Shown one piece after another: positions 41,768 to 49,886 of a stretch of 64,000 bases of DNA (positions are counted from its first letter, which is position 1; each line of letters opens with the position of its first letter). This DNA comes from Cohaesibacter marisflavi (GTDB lineage: Bacteria > Pseudomonadota > Alphaproteobacteria > Rhizobiales > Cohaesibacteraceae), in NCBI RefSeq assembly GCF_900115225.1, contig NZ_FOVR01000018.1, forward strand, positions 1 through 64,000, given 5' to 3'. The notes beneath the pieces are model-generated. The model was not told where the DNA came from and ran no database searches. It saw only the letters and a program-made list of their open reading frames with translations. Both the position numbers and the translations under genes were made by a program.

Positions 41768-42798
41768 ATGAGATGAGTAAACTTGCTGCGGGGCGGATAT
41801 CTCTTGCGCATGGTGGTGGCGGCAAGGCCATGCATGATCTGATCGACCAGATTTTTGCTGCACGCTTCAAGCCGCAAAGCCGAGAGGATCAGGCCCGCCT
41901 TAAGCATCCTGCATTGTTAGAGCCGGGCGCGCAACTGGCCTTTACCACTGACAGCTTTGTTGTTTCTCCGTTGGAATTTCCCGGTGGTGATATCGGTAAG
42001 ATCTCGGTGTGCGGCACGGTCAACGATCTAGCCGTGGGCGGAGCTCTGCCTCTCTGGTTATCGGCTGGCTTTATCCTTGAGGAAGGCTTTGATATTGCGA
42101 CCTTGGTGCGCATCGTTGAGAGCATGGTCTGCACCGCTGAAGAAGCCGGGGTATCAATCGTTACGGGTGATACCAAGGTGGTCGACAAAGGCAAGGGGGA
42201 TGGTGTTTTTATCAATACGTCAGGGGTTGGAGTGATCCCTCCGGGAAGGGAATTGCTTGCTTCTTCAGTCAAGGCGGGTGACGTGGCCATTGTCAATCAT
42301 CGGCTTGGCGACCATGGCGCTGCGATTTTGGCAGCGCGGGGCGATCTTGCCCTATCGGCTTCCATTGCCAGTGATTGCCAACCGCTCAATGGCCTCATGG
42401 AAGCGGTGCTACGGGTTGCTCCCCATGTTAGGGCGGCGCGAGACGCGACCAGAGGTGGGCTTGCTTCATCTCTTAATGAAATCGCTCAAGAGGCTGGTGT
42501 CGGGATCGAGATCGAGGAAAAGCTTTTGCCGATTCATTCTGAGGTGCGTGGTGTTTCCGAAATTCTCGGGCTTGACCCTCTCTATCTGGCTAACGAGGGC
42601 ACCTTGGTTCTGTTTGTGCCTGAAGCTGAAGCCGAAGCCGCGCTCAGTGCCATGAAAGCTACATCTGCGGGACATCAATCGGCGATCATAGGACGTGCCG
42701 TGAAGGACCATCCGAAACGCGTCATCATGCAAACGTTGTTTGGGGGCAGGCGGATTGTTGATATGCTGGTCGGAGAACAACTACCACGCATTTGTTGA
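41764..42798 (+). CDS. hypE: Carbamoyl dehydratase HypE
   Basis: A 344-residue HypE. It has the PurM-like ATP motif AHGGGGKAMHDL at the N-terminus and ends in PRIC, the C-terminal cysteine that is carbamoylated by HypF and dehydrated to a thiocyanate. The start at 41764 overlaps hypD (ATGA); the frame upstream is the shadow of hypD. It closes the hyp operon. No hydrogenase maturation protease gene follows. Confidence 0.96.
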   Translation: MNEMSKLAAGRISLAHGGGGKAMHDLIDQIFAARFKPQSREDQARLKHPALLEPGAQLAFTTDSFVVSPLEFPGGDIGKISVCGTVNDLAVGGALPLWLSAGFILEEGFDIATLVRIVESMVCTAEEAGVSIVTGDTKVVDKGKGDGVFINTSGVGVIPPGRELLASSVKAGDVAIVNHRLGDHGAAILAARGDLALSASIASDCQPLNGLMEAVLRVAPHVRAARDATRGGLASSLNEIAQEAGVGIEIEEKLLPIHSEVRGVSEILGLDPLYLANEGTLVLFVPEAEAEAALSAMKATSAGHQSAIIGRAVKDHPKRVIMQTLFGGRRIVDMLVGEQLPRIC

Positions 42799-43116
42799 GG
42801 CTATATACCAGATTTGCTCCATAGAATAACTGTTAACTGTAGATGCGGATAAAACCAATCGTCATTCCAAATGCTTCGGCAGGGGAAGCACGATTAGTTT
42901 ATGGAATGTGCTCTCCGTTAGCGCGTATTGGGCCAAATAGGTTGATTTTCTAAGAGATAGATTTTGTCTCATTGTAACCCAATAGGGAAGGCATGAGGTG
43001 AACATCAGGTAATGGACTCAGTTCTTGAGGGAAGATCGTCAAAGACATGAAGCATTCTCGTGGTATTACATATCAAACAGGAGACACAGGGCAAAACTGA
43101 ATGGTGGCATAAAACC
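42799..43116. other. Intergenic stretch after hypE, no gene recognised
   Basis: AT-rich sequence with only short frames. No clear terminator for the hyp operon was seen by eye. It borders an IS3 relic, so part of it may be decayed insertion-sequence DNA. Confidence 0.45.
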
Positions 43117-43299
43117 TTGAGAAACCGGTTTTTTCTTGAAAATATCACACCTGCTGACGTCTACTTTGGCCGAGACTAAGCCATTCTGAACCAAAGAGAA
43201 ATCATCAAACAAAAACGCTCACAACAAGGCGCTTGCTTCACCGCAAAACAGCCGCATAATATCCGCAACCAGATGAGGAGAACTCTCTCTTATGTTTGA
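43117..43299 (+). pseudogene. IS3-family OrfB C-terminal remnant
   Basis: Read in one frame the region gives NITPADVYFGRD, stop, AILNQREIIKQKR. This matches the usual C-terminal end of IS3-family transposases (LTPADVYFGR, then ILLERExIKRKT). An in-frame TAA at 43177-43179 interrupts it and nothing recognisable of the rest of OrfB lies upstream, so it is a dead fragment. Confidence 0.65.
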
Positions 43300-43454
43300 A
43301 CCCGCTTGGTTCCAATATCTTTGATGACGAATAAGCTTACCAGTGGCCGCTCATTTGATGCGGCACAGGCGTTGCATTGTACGATGCCGTCATTGGCCTT
43401 ACGTTTGCTGTTTTTGTAACTGTAAAAGCCTTCTTTCTTTTGTACAGTTTTCAT
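43290..43454 (-). CDS. Possible small protein, unknown
   Basis: A 54-residue frame starting with MKTVQKKEGFYSYKNSK and containing one CNAC pair. GAGGG lies a few bases before the ATG at 43454. The composition (basic, one cysteine pair) is plausible for a small nucleic-acid-associated protein, but I know no family for it and the region is full of insertion-sequence debris. It may be spurious. Confidence 0.3.
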   Translation of the reverse strand: MKTVQKKEGFYSYKNSKRKANDGIVQCNACAASNERPLVSLFVIKDIGTKRVQT

Positions 43455-43525
43455 TGAGCCCTCGCTTCGCGCTTTCTCGAAACCCCAACATTTCCCGATC
43501 GCCTCAAACGGTCTCTTGACCTGGC

Positions 43526-43700
43526 CTGATCTGGCCGAAGATCGGCTGCCGCCTCGATTGCCTAGGCCGCAATGGTTCTGATTGGCTTTCTTCCCCTTCG
43601 TCGAGCCGACATTCCTCGCGAAACAACAAAGCCACTCCTTTCCATCCTCCGCTGTGCTTCGGTCGCAAGGATGCGGCGGCAATCGTCTTCGGCCCTTTGA
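43526..43700. repeat. Direct repeat leader, copy 1
   Basis: This segment, from GATCTGGCCGAAGATCGGCT to GCAAGGATGCGGCGGCAAT, is repeated with scattered changes at 58495-58655 in the same orientation. GCCGAAGATCGGC inside it is a small hairpin. Here it precedes the DUF736 gene; in copy 2 it runs straight into the end of hipA. Confidence 0.75.
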
Positions 43701-43751
43701 TCGCCATCGAGACCGCATGGTGCGGGATCGGAAACAAAATGGAGATTTAAA

Positions 43752-44078
43752 ATGGCTACCATCGGCACCTTCAAGAAGAACGGCACCAACGAATACACTG
43801 GCGAAATCGTCACTCTCAGCGTCCAGGCAAAAGGCGTCCGCATCATTCCCGACATTCGCGCAACTGGTGAAAACGCTCCCAGCCACCGTGTCCTAGTAGG
43901 CCGTGCAGAAATTGAGGCTGCCTGGTCCAAGCAATCCAGCGAAGGTCGCGACTATCTTGGCCTCAAACTGGATGATCCCAGCTTTACAGCTCCCATCTAT
44001 GCCAACCTCTTCGACGATGAAGATGGTGAGAGCTGCATCCTGATCTGGTCTCGTCCCAATGGGCACCGTGGCGAATGA
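43752..44078 (+). CDS. DUF736 family protein
   Basis: A 108-residue protein starting with MATIGTFKKNG, with LSVQAKGVRIIPD and a C-terminal DGESCILIWSR segment, typical of DUF736. The function is unknown; members are common on alphaproteobacterial plasmids and integrative elements, so it hints at a mobile origin of this segment. It is followed at once by a strong bidirectional terminator shared with the hipA fragment on the other strand. Confidence 0.85.
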   Translation: MATIGTFKKNGTNEYTGEIVTLSVQAKGVRIIPDIRATGENAPSHRVLVGRAEIEAAWSKQSSEGRDYLGLKLDDPSFTAPIYANLFDDEDGESCILIWSRPNGHRGE

Positions 44079-44084
44079 AATCAC

Positions 44085-44112
44085 GAAGGCTCCGGCAACC
44101 GCCGGAGCCTTC
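44085..44112. terminator. Bidirectional hairpin terminator between DUF736 and hipA remnant
   Basis: GAAGGCTCCGGC and GCCGGAGCCTTC form a perfect 12-base-pair stem with loop AACC. It lies seven bases after the DUF736 stop and two bases beyond the hipA-fragment stop, so it can end transcription from both sides. Only its right arm survives in copy 2 near 58654-58665. Confidence 0.8.
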
Positions 44113-44113
44113 T

Positions 44114-44962
44114 TCATGCCTTCTCGAGTTGGTCTCTCACAAGCTTGACGCGCGTGCCAATGATTGTCCTGACGGTCTTCAGCATCGGATGAAACAGGTC
44201 TTCGGCTTGCAGCTCGACGAGCAGAGCATCGGCTTCTTCTTCGATCCTGTTGGCCATTGTGGCCAGCTCGGTGCGGAGCACTCTCTGTGCGGCCTTGGTT
44301 GGAGCAGCAAGCGCGTACCATTGTTCAAGCATGATCGTGTCAACAAGACCCCGCCCGCCTATCTGCATGGCCAGTTTCTTGGTGAGACGGGGATAGGCCG
44401 CAGTGCAAACCACGTCATAGAGGGGCGCCAGATCCGGTGTGCTGGCGTGATAGAGCAAAGAGAAATTCTTGCCATGTGCATCTGCGTTTCCGACCATATA
44501 GTGAAACATCACCATGCGCTGGAAGGCGAGCCTGTCAGCGGCAGGGCGACGCGTGTGTTTCTGGATCAAACCAGCCGACTGTGCGATCCCCGGTCCACCT
44601 TCTTCTTCATATTTGAGTTCGGGCGGCATGCTGAGAGCCTGACAGAAGTCTTCCTGATGCAGCTTGGCAATGGAGCCGTCGGCTTCCTGAACGCGGTCAT
44701 AGCGTTCCACCAGAATGAAGTCGGTGTCTCCTGCTGACGATTTGATGACATGTGGAGCCTGTAGCCCGACGCGGTTTGCAAGACGCATGCAGAAGAGTTC
44801 ATTCTCAACCGTGCCATCCAGCCCTTCAATAAAGGGCTTGAGGATATGGGTCGTCGGCTTGCCGGCTCTGGGGAGCGAGATTTGACCGTCCATCACGCAT
44901 ACCGCCAACTTATCCTGCGCACCGGCGAGGGACAGGCGCACACCTTCCTCACCACCGATGAT
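44114..44962 (-). pseudogene. hipA toxin kinase, 5'-truncated copy
   Basis: About 275 residues matching the C-terminal two thirds of the intact HipA at 58668-59924 with few changes. The kinase core survives: SLAGAQDKLAV, the catalytic GNADAHGKNFSLL and APLYDVV. The N-terminal subdomain is gone. At 44950 the sequence jumps from the match to 59504 directly to the match to about 59642 (ACCACCGATGATTTC), an internal loss of about 138 bases, and homology ends near 44965. No hipB precedes it. It is unlikely to make an active toxin. Confidence 0.85.
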
Positions 44963-44999
44963 TTCTCTTCCCCTCTTCCTCCCCCCTGATTTACGGTTA

Positions 45000-45348
45000 G
45001 GCTTTGAGTTTTTCTGAATTCATTGTCGGTTCAGGCGCTCAAGCACAGGATTATATTCCTGCGCCCCGATACTCTGCCGGCTTTCAAGTCGGAGAGTATT
45101 TTGGGTTGCCTTTTAGAGGGTAAAGTTGATCATAATTGGAATATAATAAACATTTATGTTTCAAAATTTGATCTATTTTGTGTGAAATAGCCGTTTATAC
45201 GTATAATAACCTATGGTATATGATCGTTTGTCGCCTTATTGTGATCGATAACGAAATTTCTGATTTCCAGATATGGAGGTATCCGGCAGGACGAAGTCAA
45301 GACCAGGCTTCGCTTGCTGAGAGGAAATCAGAATTGTGGAGGAATAAG
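45000..45348 (+). promoter_or_regulatory. Upstream region of the sulfoquinovose operon
   Basis: AT-rich region before the isomerase gene. TGATCGTTT at 45221-45229 recurs in the two other control gaps of the cluster (53198-53206, and TGGTCGTTT at 56149-56157), making it a candidate operator for the DeoR-type repressor encoded at 57228. TTTGATC at 45166 is a related partial copy. Confidence 0.4.
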
Positions 45349-46695
45349 ATGTCCGTTGAAAGACCATGCGTCGGAGTCGTCGCTCTTGGCAGGCCGACTT
45401 TTGATGTTCCCTATGCAGAAGAAATTCTGGCCAAGGCTTGGAAAAATCTCGAAAAACTGGATGTTGAGCTGATTGGCAAGCCCGAACTGCTATTTGATGC
45501 CGATGCTGTACTCGCTGCTCTGCCTGCCCTCAAAGAGCGTAAGCTTGATATGCTGCTGTTGCTACAGGTGACATTCACCGATGCTACAATGACGGTTGAG
45601 CTGGGCAAGGAGGTTGATGGGCTTCTGGTCATGTGGTCCTTCCCTGAGGCGAGAACCGGTGGTCGTCTGCGCCTCAATTCTTTCTGTGGTGTCAATCTGG
45701 CCAGTCATGCATTGAGTCGCAACAATCTCAGCATCGATTATATCCATGATGCGCCCGATAGCGCCGCTGCAAGAGACCGCCTCATGGTGCTGGCGCGTGC
45801 CGGTGCAGTGGTCAATGATCTTCAGGGAGCACGCATGAAGCTGGTCGGGCATCATCCAGATGGATTTGATGCCTGCAATTTCAAAGCAGAACAGCTCAAG
45901 ACGACATTCGGCGTCGACGTGGATCAAATCCCGATCCTTGATTTTATCAAGGAAGTCAAAGAGCTGCCAGATTCTGTCGCTGATGCCCCCTATGAGCGTC
46001 GCGCCAAGGACTTCCCCAATCTTGCCGAGCTGGATCAGGACGCAACCCGCAAGACCCTTAAGGTCTATTCCAAGCTGCGCCAAGAGGCTGATGACAAGGG
46101 CTACAAGGGGGTGGCCGTGCGCTGCTGGCCTGACTTCTTTACCGAATATGGCTGCGCGGCCTGCGGTGCGCTGGCTCTGCTCAACGAAGACCATACACCG
46201 GGAGGCTGTGAAGCCGACATGCTTGGCGTGTTGACTTCCGTTGTGTTGCAGAATGCCTCTGGCGGAAGCGTTTTCAATACCGACCTCGTCGATGTCAATC
46301 TTGAAGACGACACGATTGTCTTCTGGCATTGCGGGCAGGCACCGATCGACATGGCCGACAGAGAACAGACCATACAGGGCACGATCCATTCCAACCGAAA
46401 ATTGCCATTATTGTCTGAATTCGCTCTCAAACCCGGGCGCATCACTGTCGCCCGCTTCTCTCAGGGACATGAAAAACTGCGCCTCATTCTGGCCGGAGCC
46501 GAAATGATCAAAGCGCCGCTTGCCTTCTCAGGCACAGCGGGAACAGCCAAACCGGATATTCCGGTGGCGGAGTTCCTTGATCGTATGATCTCTGAAGGGC
46601 TTGAGCACCACACTGCGCTGACCTATGGCGACCATCGTCCGGTTTTGCGTGCGATTGCCAAACGCCTTGGAATTGAAGTGGTTGAACTGACCTGA
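45349..46695 (+). CDS. Sugar isomerase of the L-fucose/L-arabinose isomerase fold, predicted sulfoquinovose isomerase
   Basis: A 448-residue protein related to the FucI/AraA isomerases. Metal-site regions are visible: RCWPDFFTEYGCAACGAL near 265 and CEADMLGVLTSVV near 295, the latter with Glu and Asp ligands. The ATG at 45349 has GAGGAATAA upstream; the open frame before it is not conserved. The surrounding genes encode sulfoquinovosidase, kinase, aldolase and SLA reductase but no YihS, so this is the likely enzyme turning sulfoquinovose into sulfofructose, as in the known sulfo-EMP2 type clusters. This role is inferred from context. Confidence 0.82.
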   Translation: MSVERPCVGVVALGRPTFDVPYAEEILAKAWKNLEKLDVELIGKPELLFDADAVLAALPALKERKLDMLLLLQVTFTDATMTVELGKEVDGLLVMWSFPEARTGGRLRLNSFCGVNLASHALSRNNLSIDYIHDAPDSAAARDRLMVLARAGAVVNDLQGARMKLVGHHPDGFDACNFKAEQLKTTFGVDVDQIPILDFIKEVKELPDSVADAPYERRAKDFPNLAELDQDATRKTLKVYSKLRQEADDKGYKGVAVRCWPDFFTEYGCAACGALALLNEDHTPGGCEADMLGVLTSVVLQNASGGSVFNTDLVDVNLEDDTIVFWHCGQAPIDMADREQTIQGTIHSNRKLPLLSEFALKPGRITVARFSQGHEKLRLILAGAEMIKAPLAFSGTAGTAKPDIPVAEFLDRMISEGLEHHTALTYGDHRPVLRAIAKRLGIEVVELT

Positions 46696-46769
46696 CACTG
46701 CCAATGCATGCTGGCAAACCCTGTCGGCATGCGTTTCAGAACGGATTTTTTCAAACAGGAATGAAAATA

Positions 46770-47294
46770 ATGTTGGCAACAATTGAAAAGGGCCTCAATG
46801 CCATCAATGCGCCTTTGGGTAAGTTCGGCAGTTGGGTCGGGGGCATCATGCTGGTCATCATGACCGTCATTGTGCTGCTACAGGTGCTTTTCCGCTATAT
46901 CCTGAATATGCCATTGAGCTGGACCGATGAAGCCTCGCGCTTTCTGATGATCTACATGACCTATCTGTGCCTGCCGCTAATCTATCTGCAGGACAAGAAT
47001 ATTGCCATGACTTTCCTGCTCGATGCTTTGCATGGCACGCGGATTCGGCATCTGTTGATGGTCGTGATCCATATTCTCGCCATCCTCACATTTCTGGTCT
47101 GGATCAAGTTTGGCTACGACTTCTTCCTGCGCGGCACCAGTCATGCAGACAGCTTGCCGATAAAGATGAATGTCATCTATATCGCGCCGCCTCTTCTCAT
47201 GGCTATCACGCTGCTTTCGGCATTGCAGAAAATCGTTTCCGAGCTGCGCCAGTTTTTTCACTTCATACCAGTCGATGATGCGCCCAAAGCCTGA
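46770..47294 (+). CDS. TRAP transporter small permease (DctQ), sulfoquinovose cluster
   Basis: About 174 residues with four membrane helices and the DctQ signature LSWTDEASRFLMIYMTYL. ATG 46770 has AGGA nine bases upstream; ATG 46761 is an alternative. It belongs to a Q-M-P set between the isomerase and the sulfoquinovosidase. The set should import sulfoquinovose or its glycosides, in place of the major-facilitator transporters YihO/YihP of E. coli. Confidence 0.92.
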   Translation: MLATIEKGLNAINAPLGKFGSWVGGIMLVIMTVIVLLQVLFRYILNMPLSWTDEASRFLMIYMTYLCLPLIYLQDKNIAMTFLLDALHGTRIRHLLMVVIHILAILTFLVWIKFGYDFFLRGTSHADSLPIKMNVIYIAPPLLMAITLLSALQKIVSELRQFFHFIPVDDAPKA

Positions 47295-47324
47295 CGGGCG
47301 AGGACGTAAACGAGGAAAATAGTT

Positions 47325-48614
47325 ATGGTTTCTCCGATCTTTGCCGTTTATTTCCTGATCCTTCTGGTTATCGGCGTTCCAGTTCTCTTTGCGCTCGGGC
47401 TCTCCCCGGCCATCGCCTTGTTGCAAGCCGACAAGGTGCTGTTCATGAACCTACTCTATCAGCGGCTCTATGCTGGTTTGGACAATTTCCTACTTCTCGC
47501 GCTACCCTTCTTCATGCTGGCAGGCGAGTTCATGGTCAATGGTGGCATCACCACGCGCATCATTAGTTTTTCGCAGAAGATGGTGCAGCATATGCGTGGG
47601 GGGCTCGGCCATGTGGTGATCATCTCCGCGACCCTGTTTGGTGCTCTTACGGGCTCTTCCGTGGCCGCCACTTCCGCTATCGGCAACATGATGATTCCGG
47701 AAATGGAGCGCTTTAAGTACGACCGGACTTATGCCGCAGCCATTACCGCAGCGGCGACCGTGCTGGGGACTATCATCCCCCCCAGTGGCATCATGTTGAT
47801 CTATGCCTTTGTGATGAACACTTCGGTTGCTGCCATGTTCATGTCTGGTATTGTGCCCGGCTTGATCCTTTGTTTTGCATTGATGCTCATCAATCGCTGG
47901 CAGATCCAGAAATATCCCGCCGTTGAACAGTTCGAACGCGCTCCGCGCGCCGAGCGCAGCGCTGCATTCAAGGCGGCAATCCTGCCATTGCTGACCCCGG
48001 TTATCATTTTAGGTGGTATTTATGGCGGTATCTTCACGCCAACCGAAGCCGCAGCTGTAGCTGTCTTCTATGCCTTCATTCTGTCGGTCTTCATCATGCG
48101 CATCCTAAAGCTCAAGGATGTATTCCCGATGTTCGTGCGCATCGGTATCAATGCAGGCGCAATTCTGATCATCGTGGCTGCGGCAAGCGGCTTTGCATCC
48201 GCGATTTCTCTGTCCGGTGTGGCGGAACATATCACGAAATTCTTTTATTCGGTGACGGACAACCCCTACCTGTTGTTCTTCATCATGAATATCTTCTTGT
48301 TCTTTGTTGGCATGTTCCTGGATGCAGGACCTGCGATCCTGATCTTTGCGCCTATTCTGGCTCCTATCATGACCAATGTGGGCATTGACCCGATCCATTT
48401 CGGCGTTGTCATGGTGGTCAATCTGTCCATCGGGCTGGCAACACCGCCGATGGGGCTGGTGCTCTTCGTGGCCTCCGGCGTATCCGGTGTGCCATTGCAG
48501 AAAATTTCAAAAGCGATCATCCCGTTCCTTTTAGCGGAAGCTGTGGTGATTTTCATGATTTCGTTCTTCCCGTCACTCGTTATTGGCTTGCCGAAACTGC
48601 TTGGAATGATGTGA
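47325..48614 (+). CDS. TRAP transporter large permease (DctM), sulfoquinovose cluster
   Basis: A 429-residue DctM protein with about 12 helices. The loop motifs GALTGSSVAATSAIGNMMIPEM (shown in part: LTGSSVAATSAIG) and GTIIPPSGIML are present. It forms the main transport path with the small permease at 46770. GAGGAAAA precedes the ATG. It is clearly distinct from the DctM at 1999. Confidence 0.94.
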   Translation: MVSPIFAVYFLILLVIGVPVLFALGLSPAIALLQADKVLFMNLLYQRLYAGLDNFLLLALPFFMLAGEFMVNGGITTRIISFSQKMVQHMRGGLGHVVIISATLFGALTGSSVAATSAIGNMMIPEMERFKYDRTYAAAITAAATVLGTIIPPSGIMLIYAFVMNTSVAAMFMSGIVPGLILCFALMLINRWQIQKYPAVEQFERAPRAERSAAFKAAILPLLTPVIILGGIYGGIFTPTEAAAVAVFYAFILSVFIMRILKLKDVFPMFVRIGINAGAILIIVAAASGFASAISLSGVAEHITKFFYSVTDNPYLLFFIMNIFLFFVGMFLDAGPAILIFAPILAPIMTNVGIDPIHFGVVMVVNLSIGLATPPMGLVLFVASGVSGVPLQKISKAIIPFLLAEAVVIFMISFFPSLVIGLPKLLGMM

Positions 48615-48688
48615 GCGGGCTTATGGAGGAGGCCGGCAGTGAAAAGAGGAAGCTCTGTCGGCGAAACGTTTACCAGTGGAGGTAACAT

Positions 48689-49741
48689 ATGAATATCAAA
48701 GCACTTGGTCTGTCCCTGCTGACCGCCGGTCTGCTTTCTGCCACAGCGCAGGCCGCAGACTACAAACTGACGGTCCCACATGTGACCAATATCGATAGCT
48801 ACAATCATCAATCGCTTCTGGTGTTCAAGAACTTCGTCGAAAACCATTCCAACGGTGCGATCGAAGTCGACATCTATCCAAGTGGACAGCTTTGCGGCAC
48901 TGCTCGTGAATGCCTCTCTGGCGTGCAGTCTGGCATCTTTGATTATTTCCAGACCACCATTCCGGAACTGGCCAACTATTGGGCACCTGTTGGGGCGTTT
49001 GATCTGCCCTACATGCTACCCAACGACCGAGTGGCCGAGTGCGTTTATGATAACGAAGATTTCCTCTCTGATGTGCGCGACAATTTGCTTGAGGAAACCG
49101 ACAATTTGCGCCTGATGATGGTTTCCAACTCGGGCGGATGGCGTAATTTTGCCACCACCAACAAGCAGATCAAATCCCCTGAAGATGTCAAAGGACTGAA
49201 AATCCGTACAGTTCCTGCGCCAACCCAGCAGGAATTGGTCAAATCCCTTGGAGGTGCTCCGACGCCGATCTCATGGCCGGAAGTTTATACCGCTCTCTCG
49301 ACCGGCGTTGTTGACGGCACCAAGAATGGCATCGTCGATATAACCACCATGAAATTCGAGGAAAGTCTGAACTACATTATTTTGGACGGCCACGCCTATA
49401 TGGGCGGTGTTTGGGTCATGAATAATGATCGCTTTGAAGCCTTCCCCGATGATCTCAAACGGGTCATCATCGATGGTGTTGCCGCCCAGAACCAGTTCCT
49501 GCGCGTTTATCCCAAATGGAAGGAATATGATGCGTACGAAACCTTCCGCAAGGCTGGCGGCACGGTTTATACGCCAACTCCTGAAGAAAAGAAGGCCTTC
49601 CAGGAAGCAACCGCACCGGTCAGAGATTTCTTCATCGATCAAGTCGGTGAACCGGGCAAGGAATGGCTGGACCGCTTTGAGAGTGAAATAAAATCGTGCG
49701 AAGCCAAGCTGGATGCAGATTTCATCAAGGCATCCGAGTAA
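48689..49741 (+). CDS. TRAP transporter substrate-binding protein (DctP), sulfoquinovose cluster
   Basis: A 350-residue periplasmic binding protein with a signal peptide (cut near AQAADYK). The fold is DctP-like with KGLKIRTVPAPTQQELV containing the ligand-binding arginine. Given its neighbours, the ligand is probably sulfoquinovose, sulfoquinovosyl glycerol or a related sulfonate; the anion-binding arginine would suit a sulfonate. A GGAGG ribosome site precedes the ATG. Confidence 0.92.
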   Translation: MNIKALGLSLLTAGLLSATAQAADYKLTVPHVTNIDSYNHQSLLVFKNFVENHSNGAIEVDIYPSGQLCGTARECLSGVQSGIFDYFQTTIPELANYWAPVGAFDLPYMLPNDRVAECVYDNEDFLSDVRDNLLEETDNLRLMMVSNSGGWRNFATTNKQIKSPEDVKGLKIRTVPAPTQQELVKSLGGAPTPISWPEVYTALSTGVVDGTKNGIVDITTMKFEESLNYIILDGHAYMGGVWVMNNDRFEAFPDDLKRVIIDGVAAQNQFLRVYPKWKEYDAYETFRKAGGTVYTPTPEEKKAFQEATAPVRDFFIDQVGEPGKEWLDRFESEIKSCEAKLDADFIKASE

Positions 49742-49757
49742 TCGTCTTTGAGGATAG

Positions 49758-49779
49758 TGAAGGGGGCGCGCCCCCTTCA
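49758..49779 (+). terminator. Strong hairpin after dctP
   Basis: TGAAGGGGGCGCGCCCCCTTCA is a perfect 22-base palindrome 16 bases after the dctP stop. There is no long T-run, so it may partly stop transcription or protect the transporter mRNA, lowering expression of the following sulfoquinovosidase gene. Confidence 0.6.
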
Positions 49780-49886
49780 TCTCTCACAATCCGAAAACCG
49801 TCAATATTTCAACAGCTCAAAGCGGCCTCCCCTTCTGAATTCTGATTGCCGTCAGCATTCACAAGAGTAGATCGAGGGACAATCAT

